A stretch of DNA of 64,000 nt from Pseudoxanthomonas sacheonensis (GTDB lineage Bacteria; Pseudomonadota; Gammaproteobacteria; Xanthomonadales; Xanthomonadaceae), in the NCBI RefSeq assembly GCF_010093305.1, contig NZ_PDWS01000006.1, forward strand, positions 62,001 through 126,000, read 5' to 3'. The notes beneath the pieces are model-generated. The model was not told the origin of the DNA. It searched no databases and saw only the letters and a list, made by a program, of their open reading frames with translations. How positions within the stretch are numbered: the first letter of the stretch is position 1; each line of letters starts with the position of its first letter. The translations under genes were made by a program, and so were the position numbers. Below, in pieces: positions 20,164-29,051 of this stretch.

Positions 20164-21798
20164 TCAGCCGAGCGAGCGGGCGGTGTTGATGACGTTGATG
20201 CCGTTGAAGCGCGCGGTGCTGGAACCGTGCGAGACCGCCGACACTTGGCCGGGCTGGCCCTTGCCGTCGAAGAACGAGCCGCCCATGCGGTAGTCGCTTT
20301 CGTCGCAGATCGCGGCGCAGGCGTTCCAGAACTCGGGCGTGCGGATCTGGTAGGCCACGTCCTCGATCATCGCGCCGATCTTGCCGTTCTTGATTTCGTA
20401 GAACAGCTGGCCGCCGAACTGGGCGTTGTAGCGCTGCTGGTCGATGGAGAACGAACCATCGCCGATGATGTAGATGCCGTTCTCCACGTCCTTGACCATG
20501 TCGGCCACGCTCAGCTTGTCCTTGCCTGCCTGCAGCGATACGTTGGCCATGCGCTGGAACTGCACGCTGGACCACGAATCGGCGTAGCAGCAGCCGTCCG
20601 ATTCCTTCTTGCCCAGGATGTGGGCCTGGTCGCGGATGGTCTGGTAGTCGACCAGCTTGCCGCCGCTGATCAGGTCCCACTGCTTGGTCTTGACGCCCTC
20701 GTCGTCGTAGCCCACCGCGCCCAGGCTGCCGGTCTGGGTCTTGTCGGCGACGATATTGACCTTGTCGCTGCCGTACTGGAACTTGGCTTCGCGCTTGTCC
20801 AGGGTGGCGAAGCTGGTGCCGGCGTAGTTGGCCTCGTAGCCCAGCACGCGATCCAGTTCCAGCGGATGGCCGACCGACTCGTGGATGGTCAGCCAGGTGT
20901 GCGAAGGATCCAGCACCAGGTCGTACTTGCCGGGCTTGACCGAAGGCGCCTTCAATTTCTCGCGCGCCTGCTTGGCGCCGGCGATGGCGTCTTCCTTCAT
21001 GTCGTAGGACAGGCCGTAGTTGACCACGCCGTTGGGCGACACGAACTTGCCCGAACCCGCGCCGTCCAGGTATTCGAAGCCCATCCCCATCGGCGAGGAC
21101 AGGCCGTCGCGGGTGCGGAACTTGCCGCTGGCCTTGTCGATGGCGGTGACCGTCATCGGCGCCCAGATGCGGTGCACGTCCTGGTCGATATAGGAACCGT
21201 CGGTGCTGGCGAAATACTTCTGCTCGTTGACCAGGAACAGCATGGAATTGACGAAATCGGCGCCGGCATTGGTCGCTGCTGCATTCACGCCCAGCAATAG
21301 GTCCACCTTGTCCTTGATCGGCACGTTCATCGCGTTCTTCACGATCGGCGTCTTCCACGCCACCTCGCCCACGCCTTTGACCGGCGCCAACTGCACCTTG
21401 GCGGTCTGGATCTTGGCGTTGGCCTTGGCGATGGCCGCGGCCTGGCGCGCGGCCCGGGCCACGCCGTTGGTGGTCAGGTCGTTGGTGGCGGCGAAACCCC
21501 AGGCGCCGTCGGCGATGACGCGGATGCCGGCGCCGGTGGATTCGGTGTTCACCACGTTCTGCACCTTGTCTTCGCGGGTGATCACGAACTGGCGCAGGTA
21601 GCGGCCCACGCGCACGTCGCAATAGCTGGCGCCAGCGTCGGTGGCGGCGGCCAGCGCGGCATCGGCCAGGCCTTTCTTGAAGCCGACGTCCAGCGTGGTC
21701 TGCAATTGTTCGGCGGCGATCGCCCTGCCGAGGAAGGACGGCACCATCAGGCCGCCGAGGCTGAGGCCGGTAACGGCCAGGAAGTCGCGTCTGTGCAA
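20164..21798 (-). CDS. TldD-like metallopeptidase with Tat signal
   Basis: 544 residues. The N-terminus MHRRDFLAVTGLSLGGLMVP is a clear twin-arginine signal (RRDFL), with a cleavage region near IAA. The family zinc motif is LTIHESVGHPLELD near residue 303 (HExxxH). Further TldD hallmarks are GTSFATLDKREAKF and a C-terminal GGSFFDGKGQPGQVSAVSHG. It is the first gene of the 11-kb minus-strand string. A Tat-exported TldD with a signal-less TldE partner suggests a periplasmic peptidase complex; the substrate is unknown. Confidence 0.9.
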   Translation of the reverse strand: MHRRDFLAVTGLSLGGLMVPSFLGRAIAAEQLQTTLDVGFKKGLADAALAAATDAGASYCDVRVGRYLRQFVITREDKVQNVVNTESTGAGIRVIADGAWGFAATNDLTTNGVARAARQAAAIAKANAKIQTAKVQLAPVKGVGEVAWKTPIVKNAMNVPIKDKVDLLLGVNAAATNAGADFVNSMLFLVNEQKYFASTDGSYIDQDVHRIWAPMTVTAIDKASGKFRTRDGLSSPMGMGFEYLDGAGSGKFVSPNGVVNYGLSYDMKEDAIAGAKQAREKLKAPSVKPGKYDLVLDPSHTWLTIHESVGHPLELDRVLGYEANYAGTSFATLDKREAKFQYGSDKVNIVADKTQTGSLGAVGYDDEGVKTKQWDLISGGKLVDYQTIRDQAHILGKKESDGCCYADSWSSVQFQRMANVSLQAGKDKLSVADMVKDVENGIYIIGDGSFSIDQQRYNAQFGGQLFYEIKNGKIGAMIEDVAYQIRTPEFWNACAAICDESDYRMGGSFFDGKGQPGQVSAVSHGSSTARFNGINVINTARSLG

Positions 21799-22067
21799 GG
21801 CTGCTCTCCATCGGTAGAGCCCGCGCGCGCGGCGCGGGACGGGGACTGAAGCGGACGATCATGGCGTGCGCGCGGCGCATCGCCATGCCGCCAGCGATCA
21901 TTGCCGCCGGGGCATACGCCGTCAAATGACTTTTGGCATAGACGAAGCATTGCGTTTCGACATTCGCTTCGCAAATCCCGGAAACGCGGCGTCTCTTGCC
22001 GGTACCGCCTCGCATTCCACCAACAAGGGTCAAGAGGGCGGAAGCCTCCAGCAGTCGCCGAGTGCGG
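21799..22067. other. Intergenic region upstream of the tldD-like operon
   Basis: 269 bases between the tldD-like start and the end of the GH43 gene. It should contain the promoter of the long operon, but I see no clear -35/-10 pair or operator. No repeat or hairpin of the window's families is present. Confidence 0.4.
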
Positions 22068-23912
22068 CTAGTCCGCTTGCACGACCGCGCTCAACCCGGA
22101 AACGCCGTTTTCGTTGAAGGCTTCCACTGCAATCGCATACGGCTGATCGACGTTCAGCGCACGCAGCTCCAGCGTCGTGCCCCTGTCGGCGAACACCTGA
22201 TAACTCAGGTTCAACCGGTCCGCGCGCAAGCCCCAGCGCACGTTGTATCCCACCGCACCGGCAACGGCTTTCCAGGCCACCACCGCATTGCGGCGATCCT
22301 GGTCGCGCTTGGCGCTTACCCGGGTCGGTGCGGCCGGCGGCTTTCCATCGGCGTTGCCGAACACGCGCAGGTCGCTGATGGCCAGGTTCGCGGCGCCCAC
22401 GTGGCCATGCACGTAGCGGACATAGCGCGTGCGCACCGGCTCCGGCAGTTGCAGGTACGCATTGGGGCGGTCGCGCCGGTCCGGTCCATCGCCGACCCCG
22501 GCCAGCGGAGTCCACCGCTTGCCGTCGCGCGAGTGCTGCAGCTGGAAGGAGGTATAGATATCCGGCGCATCGGCGTAACGCCCGGACTGGTAGTCGGCGT
22601 AATTGACCTGCACCGCGCGCACCGTCTTGTCCGCGCCCAGATCGACGGTCAGCGTTTCGCCCGGTTTGTTGCTGCCGGCGACCCAGAAGGTGCGCGGATT
22701 CTCATCGGTAATGCGGTCGGCGGCGAACTCGCCCTGCGTGGACGAAGCCGTCGCCTTCTTGCGATAGGACAGCAGCATCCAGCCGGTGAACAGCGATTCC
22801 GGATCGGCGACCTTGCCTTCCGGCATCCAGTGCGGGAAATCGCCGAAGCGCGCGGACACGCTCATCTGTCCGTCGTCGGTGAAGGCGGCGGGGAACATCG
22901 CGATGCGCCGTTCGAAGGTCCAGTTGTAGCCGATCCACGGCGTACCGGTGTTCCACCAGTTGCCGTATTCGTCCTGGAAGGTGGAGCCGTGGCCGGCGCC
23001 CTGCACGAAACCGCCGGGCTTGTAGGCCACCGGGTTGTAAGGCGCGTATTCGAACGGACCCAGCGGACTGTCGCTGACATAGGTGCCGTTGGCGTAGGCG
23101 TTGTACTCGGTGCCGGGCGCGCCGTACTGCAGGTAATAGCGGCCGCGTACCTTGGTCATCCACGCGCCTTCCATGTAGTTGCCGACCGGTTTGCCGTTGG
23201 GGAAATTCATGCCGCGGTGATCGGGGCCGAAGCGTTCCCAACCATGCTTGGCCGGATCCAGCGCCAGCATCACTTTGGGCTCGCCACGGAAAACGAATCC
23301 GCGCGGCGCTTTTTCCATCTCGATGCCGTACAGCGGATAGGTGTCCGACGAACCCCAGTAGAGGTACCAGCGGCCGTCGTCGTCGATGAAGATATCCGGG
23401 TCCCAGGGCCCCGGCGGGGTCTTGCCGGCCGGCAGCGGCAGCAGGTCCTGGCCCGGCGGCACGGCGGTGGGAATACGCGGCAGCAGGCGGGTGAGGTAGT
23501 CGATCTTGCCGCTGGCCGGATCGGTGGACTGCAACAACGCGCGCGGGCCGAACGCCGATTGCATGATGACCAGGCGATCGCCGTCGGAAACCACGGCCGG
23601 GGCCACGATGCTTTCCGAAGGCCAGCGGCTGGGCGTGACGAAGCGCCAGTCCAGCAGATTGGTGGAGCGCCAGTAGCCATCGGCCAGGGTCTGGAACAGG
23701 TAGTAGGCATCCTTGTGCCGCACGATCACCGGATCGGCGCCGGTGCGGTAGGAGATGCCTTCGTTGAGCTGCTCGAAGTTGTAGCGGTAGTCCAGGTCGA
23801 CGGGGTTGGCGTAGGTGCGTCGGCCGGGCGCTTCGGCTGCCGGCAGCGCGGTGCTCGCAAGGATCGACAGCAACAGGAATGCGCCTCGCGGCAACGACGG
23901 AACGCGCTTCAT
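22068..23912 (-). CDS. GH43-type secreted glycoside hydrolase with F5/8C and Fn3 domains
   Basis: 614 residues with a signal peptide (MKRVPSLPRGAFLLLSILAS, end near PAAEA). The N-terminal half is a five-bladed beta-propeller of glycoside hydrolase family 43: GADPVIVRHKDAYYLF supplies the first acidic residue, PWDPDIFIDDDGRWYLYWG the second, and the catalytic acid is probably in GAWMTKVRGRYYLQY. From about residue 400 an F5/8-type C domain follows (KKATASSTQGEFAADRITDE), then a fibronectin type III module at the end (PAAPTRVSAKRDQ). Arabinoside- or xyloside-containing plant polymers are plausible substrates, but the specificity is not visible. Confidence 0.88.
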   Translation of the reverse strand: MKRVPSLPRGAFLLLSILASTALPAAEAPGRRTYANPVDLDYRYNFEQLNEGISYRTGADPVIVRHKDAYYLFQTLADGYWRSTNLLDWRFVTPSRWPSESIVAPAVVSDGDRLVIMQSAFGPRALLQSTDPASGKIDYLTRLLPRIPTAVPPGQDLLPLPAGKTPPGPWDPDIFIDDDGRWYLYWGSSDTYPLYGIEMEKAPRGFVFRGEPKVMLALDPAKHGWERFGPDHRGMNFPNGKPVGNYMEGAWMTKVRGRYYLQYGAPGTEYNAYANGTYVSDSPLGPFEYAPYNPVAYKPGGFVQGAGHGSTFQDEYGNWWNTGTPWIGYNWTFERRIAMFPAAFTDDGQMSVSARFGDFPHWMPEGKVADPESLFTGWMLLSYRKKATASSTQGEFAADRITDENPRTFWVAGSNKPGETLTVDLGADKTVRAVQVNYADYQSGRYADAPDIYTSFQLQHSRDGKRWTPLAGVGDGPDRRDRPNAYLQLPEPVRTRYVRYVHGHVGAANLAISDLRVFGNADGKPPAAPTRVSAKRDQDRRNAVVAWKAVAGAVGYNVRWGLRADRLNLSYQVFADRGTTLELRALNVDQPYAIAVEAFNENGVSGLSAVVQAD

Positions 23913-24002
23913 GATGGTTTCTCCCAGTGCCGTTTTCGGCCGCTACCTTACCGCGCTCCGCAGCGGCGGCAGTTAAACTGGCGTACCTCTCCGGCCTTGC
24001 CC

Positions 24003-25769
24003 ATGCTGCGACTCACCGACCTCAAGCTTCCCTTGGACCATGACGAAGCCGCGCTTCCCGCGGCGATCGTCGCGCGCCTGGGCATCGACGCCGCCGAACT
24101 TGCCGGCTTCGCTATCGCCAAGCGCAGCTACGACGCGCGCAAGCGCGGAGCGATCGTGCTGATCTACGCGGTGGACGTGGAGACCACGCGCGAAGCGGAC
24201 ATCTTGCAGCGGCTGCAGATGGACGAGGAAGCGGCCGACGGCAAGATCGCTCCCACGCCGGACACCACCTACAAACCGGTCGCGCAGCCGTTGCAGGCCG
24301 GAACACCCGTGCGCGTACCGCTTTCGGTCGCGTCCGAAGAGGCGCGCGGGGTGGCGACCGTCGTCGAAAAAACCGTCCAGGTTTCTCCGCACCCAGCGGC
24401 GCTACGGCCCCTGGTCATCGGCATGGGCCCCTGCGGCCTGTTCGCCGGCCTGATCCTGGCGCAGATGGGCTTGCGGCCGATCATCCTGGAGCGCGGCAAG
24501 AACGTGCGCGAGCGCACCGTGGACACGTTCGGGCTGTGGCGGAAGAAGATCCTCAATCCCGAATCCAACGTGCAGTTCGGCGAAGGCGGCGCAGGCACGT
24601 TCTCCGACGGCAAGCTGTACAGCCAGATCAGCGACAAGCGCCACTACGGGCGCAAGGTGCTGACCGAATTCGTCAAGGCCGGCGCGCCGGAGGAAATCCT
24701 CTACGTCAGCAAGCCGCATATCGGCACCTTCCGCCTGGTGTCGATGGTGGAGAACATGCGCGCGGACATCGAAGCCCTGGGGGGCGAGATCCGCTTCTCG
24801 CACCGCGTCGACGACCTGCTGGTGGAAACCGATGCTACCGGTGCGCGCAAAGTGCGCGGGGTGGTGTTGGCCGATGGCGGGCAGATCCGTGCCGACCATG
24901 TGGTGATGGCGCTTGGCCACAGCGCGCGCGACACTTTTTTCATGCTGCACGAGCGCGGTGTGTTCCTGGAAGCCAAACCCTTCTCCATCGGCTTCCGCAT
25001 CGAACATCCGCAATCGCTGATCGACCGGGCGCGCTTCGGTCCGCAGGCCGGCCATCCGATCCTCGGCGCGGCCGACTACAAGCTCGTGCACCACTGCCGC
25101 AACGGGCGCTCGGTGTACAGCTTCTGCATGTGCCCGGGCGGTACCGTGGTCGCCGCCGCCAGCGAACCCGGCCGCGTGGTCACCAACGGCATGAGCCAGT
25201 ACTCGCGCAACGAGCGCAACGCCAACGCCGCCATCGTGGTCGGCATCGCGCCGGAGGATTACGCCGAGTTCGATCCCAGCGGCAGTCCGCTGGCCGGCAT
25301 CGCCCTGCAGCGGCATTGGGAAGAACAGGCCTTCCGGCAAGGCGGCGAGGACTACAGCGCGCCGGGCCAGCTGGTCGGCGACTTCCTGCGCAAACGCGCC
25401 TCGCGCGAATTCGGCGCCGTGCTGCCTTCGTACACGCCGGGCGTGACGCTGGGTGATCTGTCCAGCGCATTGCCGCGTTACGCCGTCGACGCGATCCGCG
25501 AGGCGTTGCCGGCCTTCGACCGGCAGATCAAGGGCTTCGCGATGGACGATGCGATCCTGACCGGGGTGGAGACGCGCACTTCTTCGCCGGTGCGGATGAC
25601 GCGCGGGGCGGATGGGCAGAGCCTCAATACGCGCGGGTTGTTTCCTGCGGGCGAAGGGGCGGGGTATGCGGGTGGGATCCTCTCTGCGGGTGTGGATGGG
25701 ATCAAGGCGGCTGAAGCGGTGGCAATGCAGATGATCGCCGAAGGAACAGCGCGAGCGGTGCCGTTTTAG
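24003..25769 (+). CDS. FAD-dependent oxidoreductase (COG2509-type)
   Basis: 588 residues. An N-terminal 80-residue module (MLRLTDLKLPLDHDEA) is followed by a linker and an FAD-binding Rossmann motif GMGPCG at 140-145 with the distal acid in ILERG. Later signatures are FGEGGAGTFSDGKLYSQI, CMCPGGTVVAAAS and LFPAGEGAGYAGGI. The family is widely conserved and still uncharacterised; the usual annotation is NAD(P)/FAD-dependent oxidoreductase. The start at 24003 excludes a long upstream open frame that lies antisense to the GH43 gene. It is transcribed divergently from GH43 across 90 bases. Confidence 0.9.
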   Translation: MLRLTDLKLPLDHDEAALPAAIVARLGIDAAELAGFAIAKRSYDARKRGAIVLIYAVDVETTREADILQRLQMDEEAADGKIAPTPDTTYKPVAQPLQAGTPVRVPLSVASEEARGVATVVEKTVQVSPHPAALRPLVIGMGPCGLFAGLILAQMGLRPIILERGKNVRERTVDTFGLWRKKILNPESNVQFGEGGAGTFSDGKLYSQISDKRHYGRKVLTEFVKAGAPEEILYVSKPHIGTFRLVSMVENMRADIEALGGEIRFSHRVDDLLVETDATGARKVRGVVLADGGQIRADHVVMALGHSARDTFFMLHERGVFLEAKPFSIGFRIEHPQSLIDRARFGPQAGHPILGAADYKLVHHCRNGRSVYSFCMCPGGTVVAAASEPGRVVTNGMSQYSRNERNANAAIVVGIAPEDYAEFDPSGSPLAGIALQRHWEEQAFRQGGEDYSAPGQLVGDFLRKRASREFGAVLPSYTPGVTLGDLSSALPRYAVDAIREALPAFDRQIKGFAMDDAILTGVETRTSSPVRMTRGADGQSLNTRGLFPAGEGAGYAGGILSAGVDGIKAAEAVAMQMIAEGTARAVPF

Positions 25770-25770
25770 T

Positions 25771-25938
25771 CCCCTCCCTTGCGAAGCAGGGGAGGGCCAG
25801 GGAGGGGTGCTCTTCGCGGTGAAATGAGGAGGTCATGATCTCTCCTCAAACGACTCAGGCATTCAGCTTCAAACGATCACCGACTATCGCGCCAAAAGCA
25901 CCCCTCCCCAACCCTCCCCTGCTTCGCAAGGGAGGGGG
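25771..25938. repeat. CCTCCCTTGC-family palindromic repeat
   Basis: Arms CCCCTCCCTTGCGAAGCAGG and CCTGCTTCGCAAGGGAGGGG flank a variable centre containing AGCACCCCTCCCC. It follows the FAD oxidoreductase stop by one base. The diverged copy within the exonuclease gene is at 7577-7748. Confidence 0.9.
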
Positions 25939-26009
25939 CTTGTCCCATCGTAGGGAGAATGAGGGGAGTATGGTTCGCATCGGCGCACCAACTTCCCAGG
26001 GACTAATCC

Positions 26010-26861
26010 ATGAAGCCCAGAAACAACGCCAAGTCCGACAACGACGACGACCAGCCGCGGCTGGCTGTATTGATCGACGCCGACAACGCCCAGCCCTCGG
26101 TGATCGAAGGCCTGCTGGCCGAGGTGGCCAAGTACGGCGTGGCCAGCGTCAAGCGCATCTACGGCGATTTCACCAGCCCGCGCATGACCCAGTGGAAGGC
26201 GGCGCTGCTCAGGCACTCGATCAGCCCGGCCCAGCAGTTCGCCTACACCAGCGGCAAGAACGCCACCGACAGTTCGATGATCATCGATGCGATGGACCTG
26301 CTGTACACGCAGCGCTTCGACGGCTTCTGTCTGGTTTCGAGCGACAGCGACTTCACCCGCCTGGCCCAGCGCCTGCGCGAGGAGGGCCTGACCGTGTACG
26401 GCTTCGGCGAAAAGAAGACGCCCGATGCGTTCGTGCGCGCCTGCGACAAGTTCGTCTACACCGAGGTGCTGCGCAAGGAGGCCGCGGCCAGCGCGCCGGC
26501 GAAGCCGGCAACGGCCAAGCCTGCGAAGAAGACGGTATCGAAGTCCGCACCGGCGCAACCGGCATCGACTGTGGCGCCTACCCAAGCCGTGGCGGCGACG
26601 GAAGCGAAAGACAAATCCGCCGAGCCTCTGCCGCTGGCTTTGATCCGTCAGGCTATTGAAGAAGCCTCCGACGACAACGGCTGGGCGTTCCTGGGCGCGG
26701 TCGGCAGCTATCTCAACAAGATCCAGCCCGACTTCGATCCGCGCCTGTACGGGCACCGCAAGTTGAGCGACTTGCTGAAGCACCAGCCCAAGTACTTCGC
26801 CATCGAAGAGCGCGGCGCCAGCGGCTCCAACAAGATGATCTACGTCCGTTCGCTGGGCTGA
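26010..26861 (+). CDS. NYN domain nuclease-like protein with OST-HTH/LOTUS domain
   Basis: 283 residues. An N-terminal NYN (PIN-like) domain has VLIDADNAQPS near residue 18, DSSMIIDAMDL near 88 and VSSDSDFTRLAQRL near 110, the acidic residues of the active site. A Lys/Ala/Pro linker covers about 158-205, and a C-terminal OST-HTH/LOTUS domain (ALIRQAIEEASDDNGWAFL ... HRKLSDLLKHQPKYF) follows. LabA-like proteins of this layout are expected to bind and cut RNA; the target is unknown. It starts after a repeat and is followed at 9 bases by the methyltransferase gene. Confidence 0.92.
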   Translation: MKPRNNAKSDNDDDQPRLAVLIDADNAQPSVIEGLLAEVAKYGVASVKRIYGDFTSPRMTQWKAALLRHSISPAQQFAYTSGKNATDSSMIIDAMDLLYTQRFDGFCLVSSDSDFTRLAQRLREEGLTVYGFGEKKTPDAFVRACDKFVYTEVLRKEAAASAPAKPATAKPAKKTVSKSAPAQPASTVAPTQAVAATEAKDKSAEPLPLALIRQAIEEASDDNGWAFLGAVGSYLNKIQPDFDPRLYGHRKLSDLLKHQPKYFAIEERGASGSNKMIYVRSLG

Positions 26862-26870
26862 GCGACCGCC

Positions 26871-27497
26871 GTGACGACCGGAAAACCGTTCTCGCCGGCC
26901 AGCGAGCGCAACCGCGATCCGATCCTGGAAGTCTTGCGCGAGCACTTCGCGCACGTACGCGAGGTGCTGGAGATCGGCAGCGGCACCGGCCAGCACGCGG
27001 TGCATTTCGCCGCGGCCATGCCGTGGCTGGGCTGGCAATGCTCCGACCGTGCCGACTATCTGCCGGGTATCCGCGCATGGCTGGACGAAGCGGCATTGCC
27101 GAATACGCCGCCGCCGGTGGAACTGGACGTCGCACAGGGGCCTTGGCCGGCACGGCGCTTCGATGCCGCGTTCAGCGCGAACACTTTGCACATCATGGGA
27201 TGGTCCGAAGTCGAAGCCTGCTTCGCGGGCCTGGACAGAACGCTGGCCGCCGACGCGGTATTGGCGGTGTACGGGCCTTTCAACTACGGCGGGCAATTCA
27301 CCAGCGACAGCAATCGCATGTTCGACGCCTCGCTGAAAGCGCGCGATGAACGGATGGGCATCCGCGATGCCGAAGCCGTGGACGAGCTGGCGCGGACGAT
27401 CGGATTGCGGTTGGTCGACGATTTCGCCATGCCGGCCAACAACCGCTGCCGGGTGTGGCGTCGTGGCGTTGGCGCCGCATTTACATCGCCGCGTTAA
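26871..27497 (+). CDS. DUF938 SAM-dependent methyltransferase-like protein
   Basis: 208 residues from a GTG start 9 bases after the NYN gene. The N-terminus FSPASERNRDPILEVLREHF is characteristic of DUF938, and the SAM-binding glycine motif is EIGSGTGQHAVHFA. Further conserved elements are NTLHIMGW and YGPFNYGGQFTSDSN. The family is a class I methyltransferase fold with no firmly assigned substrate. Confidence 0.9.
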   Translation: MTTGKPFSPASERNRDPILEVLREHFAHVREVLEIGSGTGQHAVHFAAAMPWLGWQCSDRADYLPGIRAWLDEAALPNTPPPVELDVAQGPWPARRFDAAFSANTLHIMGWSEVEACFAGLDRTLAADAVLAVYGPFNYGGQFTSDSNRMFDASLKARDERMGIRDAEAVDELARTIGLRLVDDFAMPANNRCRVWRRGVGAAFTSPR

Positions 27498-27541
27498 ATT
27501 GCGCACACGGGCAAGAGCCCGTGCAACCAGGGAATGCCGCC

Positions 27542-27751
27542 ATGGCGCACAAGGTCACCTTCAGCGTTCCCGAGCGCACGCTCGGACGCGAAGACGTCGA
27601 GTTCGTAGTGGAAAAGGACGGCGTGCGCTTCGGCACGCTGCTGGTGTCCAAAGGCGCGGTGGAATGGCGTCCGACCAACAAGGTGTACCGGCGGCGGATG
27701 CGCTGGGACCGCTTCGATGCGCTGATGCGCGAGAGCGGGCGGCGGGTGTAG
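27542..27751 (+). CDS. Small conserved-looking protein, 69 residues
   Basis: Begins MAHKVTFSVPERTLGREDVE and ends RWDRFDALMRESGRRV. It looks like a compact beta-rich protein (FVVEKDGVRFGTLLVSKGAVEWRP). GC content and codon use match the neighbours, and the frame is clean with a start 44 bases after the DUF938 stop. I do not recognise the family. A similar short beta-strand layout occurs in small proteins annotated only as hypothetical in gammaproteobacteria. Confidence 0.7.
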   Translation: MAHKVTFSVPERTLGREDVEFVVEKDGVRFGTLLVSKGAVEWRPTNKVYRRRMRWDRFDALMRESGRRV

Positions 27752-27789
27752 CCCGCATGCCATCCGGCGGGGGATTGCTGCCCGGGCGT

Positions 27790-28557
27790 TCAAGGATTCG
27801 GAAATGCGGGATCCATCGGCACGCTGCCGGCGACCGCAGCGCGCCTTTGCCGCAGCCACATGCCGAATGCGGACAGGCTGATGACGGCGGTCATCACCAG
27901 TTCGCCGCCGTCTTCGATCAGGGCCGACAAGGTCTGCGACACATTCCTTCCCAGCATCCCGTGTACTGCATCCACGCCGACACCGAAGAAGATCAAGACC
28001 GCGAAGTAGGCCGTGAAGACCAGATAGGAAAGCCAATCGTCCTCCCCTCGAATCAGGCGCGTGCCGGCGAGCCAGAACACGACCGACAACAATCCCGTCG
28101 TGGAAAATCCGATCAGATCGCCAACGACCGGAGACAGACCCAGTCCGGCATTGAACATGTGCCCGATCGCTTCATGCAGTTCGAACGCATCGTCCAGAAA
28201 CGTTACCGACAGGATCGCCGCGAACGCATACCACTGTTTCTTGCCATACGCACGGGCTGACATGGCAAACAGTGCGCAGGCGGCCAGTTCCAGGCCGTAG
28301 CCGAAGATTTCGGGATAGCCCCTGTCGATAAAGGAAAACCGAAGGCGGCCATAGAAGAAGCTGCCCGTCAGATGGTACCTCTCCACATACGCATACCTTA
28401 TGAAGCAGGCAATCAGAATCGAAATCGTACCGGTCACGGCTGCAACGGACCATCGATGCGCTCGATCCGGCAGGATCAAAAAATCCCGTGTGAGCCGCAG
28501 GCCGCGAGGGACAAGGTATGCGATGGAATGGGATTGGTAGCCGGTGGCGACGTGCAT
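27790..28557 (-). CDS. Orphan multi-pass membrane protein
   Basis: 255 residues with about six hydrophobic segments (for example VAAVTGTISILIACFIRYAY, ELAACALFAMSARAY, FSTTGLLSVVFWLAGT, LVFTAYFAVLIFFGVGVDA, ELVMTAVISLSAFGMW). The start ATG at 28557 is supported by GGAGGG a few bases upstream; a TTG at 28569 is an alternative. Acidic and His residues lie between the helices (FLDDAFELHEAIGHMF). Base composition is lower in GC than in the flanking genes, and it sits next to an AT-richer gap, which suggests recent acquisition. No family recognised. Confidence 0.72.
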   Translation of the reverse strand: MHVATGYQSHSIAYLVPRGLRLTRDFLILPDRAHRWSVAAVTGTISILIACFIRYAYVERYHLTGSFFYGRLRFSFIDRGYPEIFGYGLELAACALFAMSARAYGKKQWYAFAAILSVTFLDDAFELHEAIGHMFNAGLGLSPVVGDLIGFSTTGLLSVVFWLAGTRLIRGEDDWLSYLVFTAYFAVLIFFGVGVDAVHGMLGRNVSQTLSALIEDGGELVMTAVISLSAFGMWLRQRRAAVAGSVPMDPAFPNP

Positions 28558-29051
28558 ATGACCCTCCAAGCGGATGACTTAGCGCCGTCCGCGAACTCGG
28601 CGGAGGGGCTGTCATAAAGGCGTCATATACTGCTTGTGTAATTGAAGACTTTGCAATTTTTTTGCGGCGTATTCAGCGAGAAAAACGCAACGGATTCATT
28701 TCTCCTCCAGCCGCCATTAACGGAGGTGATAACTGCGTGACGCTTATGCCACCGAGCATTGGGACGGAAGTTATCTTGGAAGGATCCGGAGACAGACAAA
28801 AAGATTGAGTGAAGTCGAAATACTGCGTCGGCAAAGTGATGTCTCCAGCGCATCAGGTCGTCCAACTCGATCAGCTTTCCATGCACAGACTCGGAAATCC
28901 CGCCGCGCATAGCGCGTGAAGCCCGCGGTCGTCCCGCGTGCCTCAGGGAACTGGTCGACGATTCCGTCCGCCAGGTCGATTCCGGCAGCAAGCTTGTCGT
29001 TCCTCGCCCGACATGCCCAGAATGCCGCTTTCCCACGGAACTGGAACCTGC
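28558..29051. other. 494-base gap, AT-richer stretch, no gene recognised
   Basis: Bases about 28615-28760 are visibly richer in A/T than the rest of the window (runs such as TTTTTTT at 28658). It lies between the divergent membrane protein and M61 peptidase genes and should hold both promoters. Open frames here are short or in shadow; I see no conserved gene. It could be a remnant of transferred DNA. Confidence 0.4.

Noticed and set aside
21996-24002. A very long plus-strand frame leading into the FAD oxidoreductase
   Set aside because: The upstream part is antisense to the GH43 gene and has no conserved features. The FAD oxidoreductase starts properly at 24003.
28558-29051. Minus-strand peptides in the gap as remnants of a gene
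   Set aside because: The frames are short, shift across the region, and show no motif I can recognise; they are not supported as a pseudogene.
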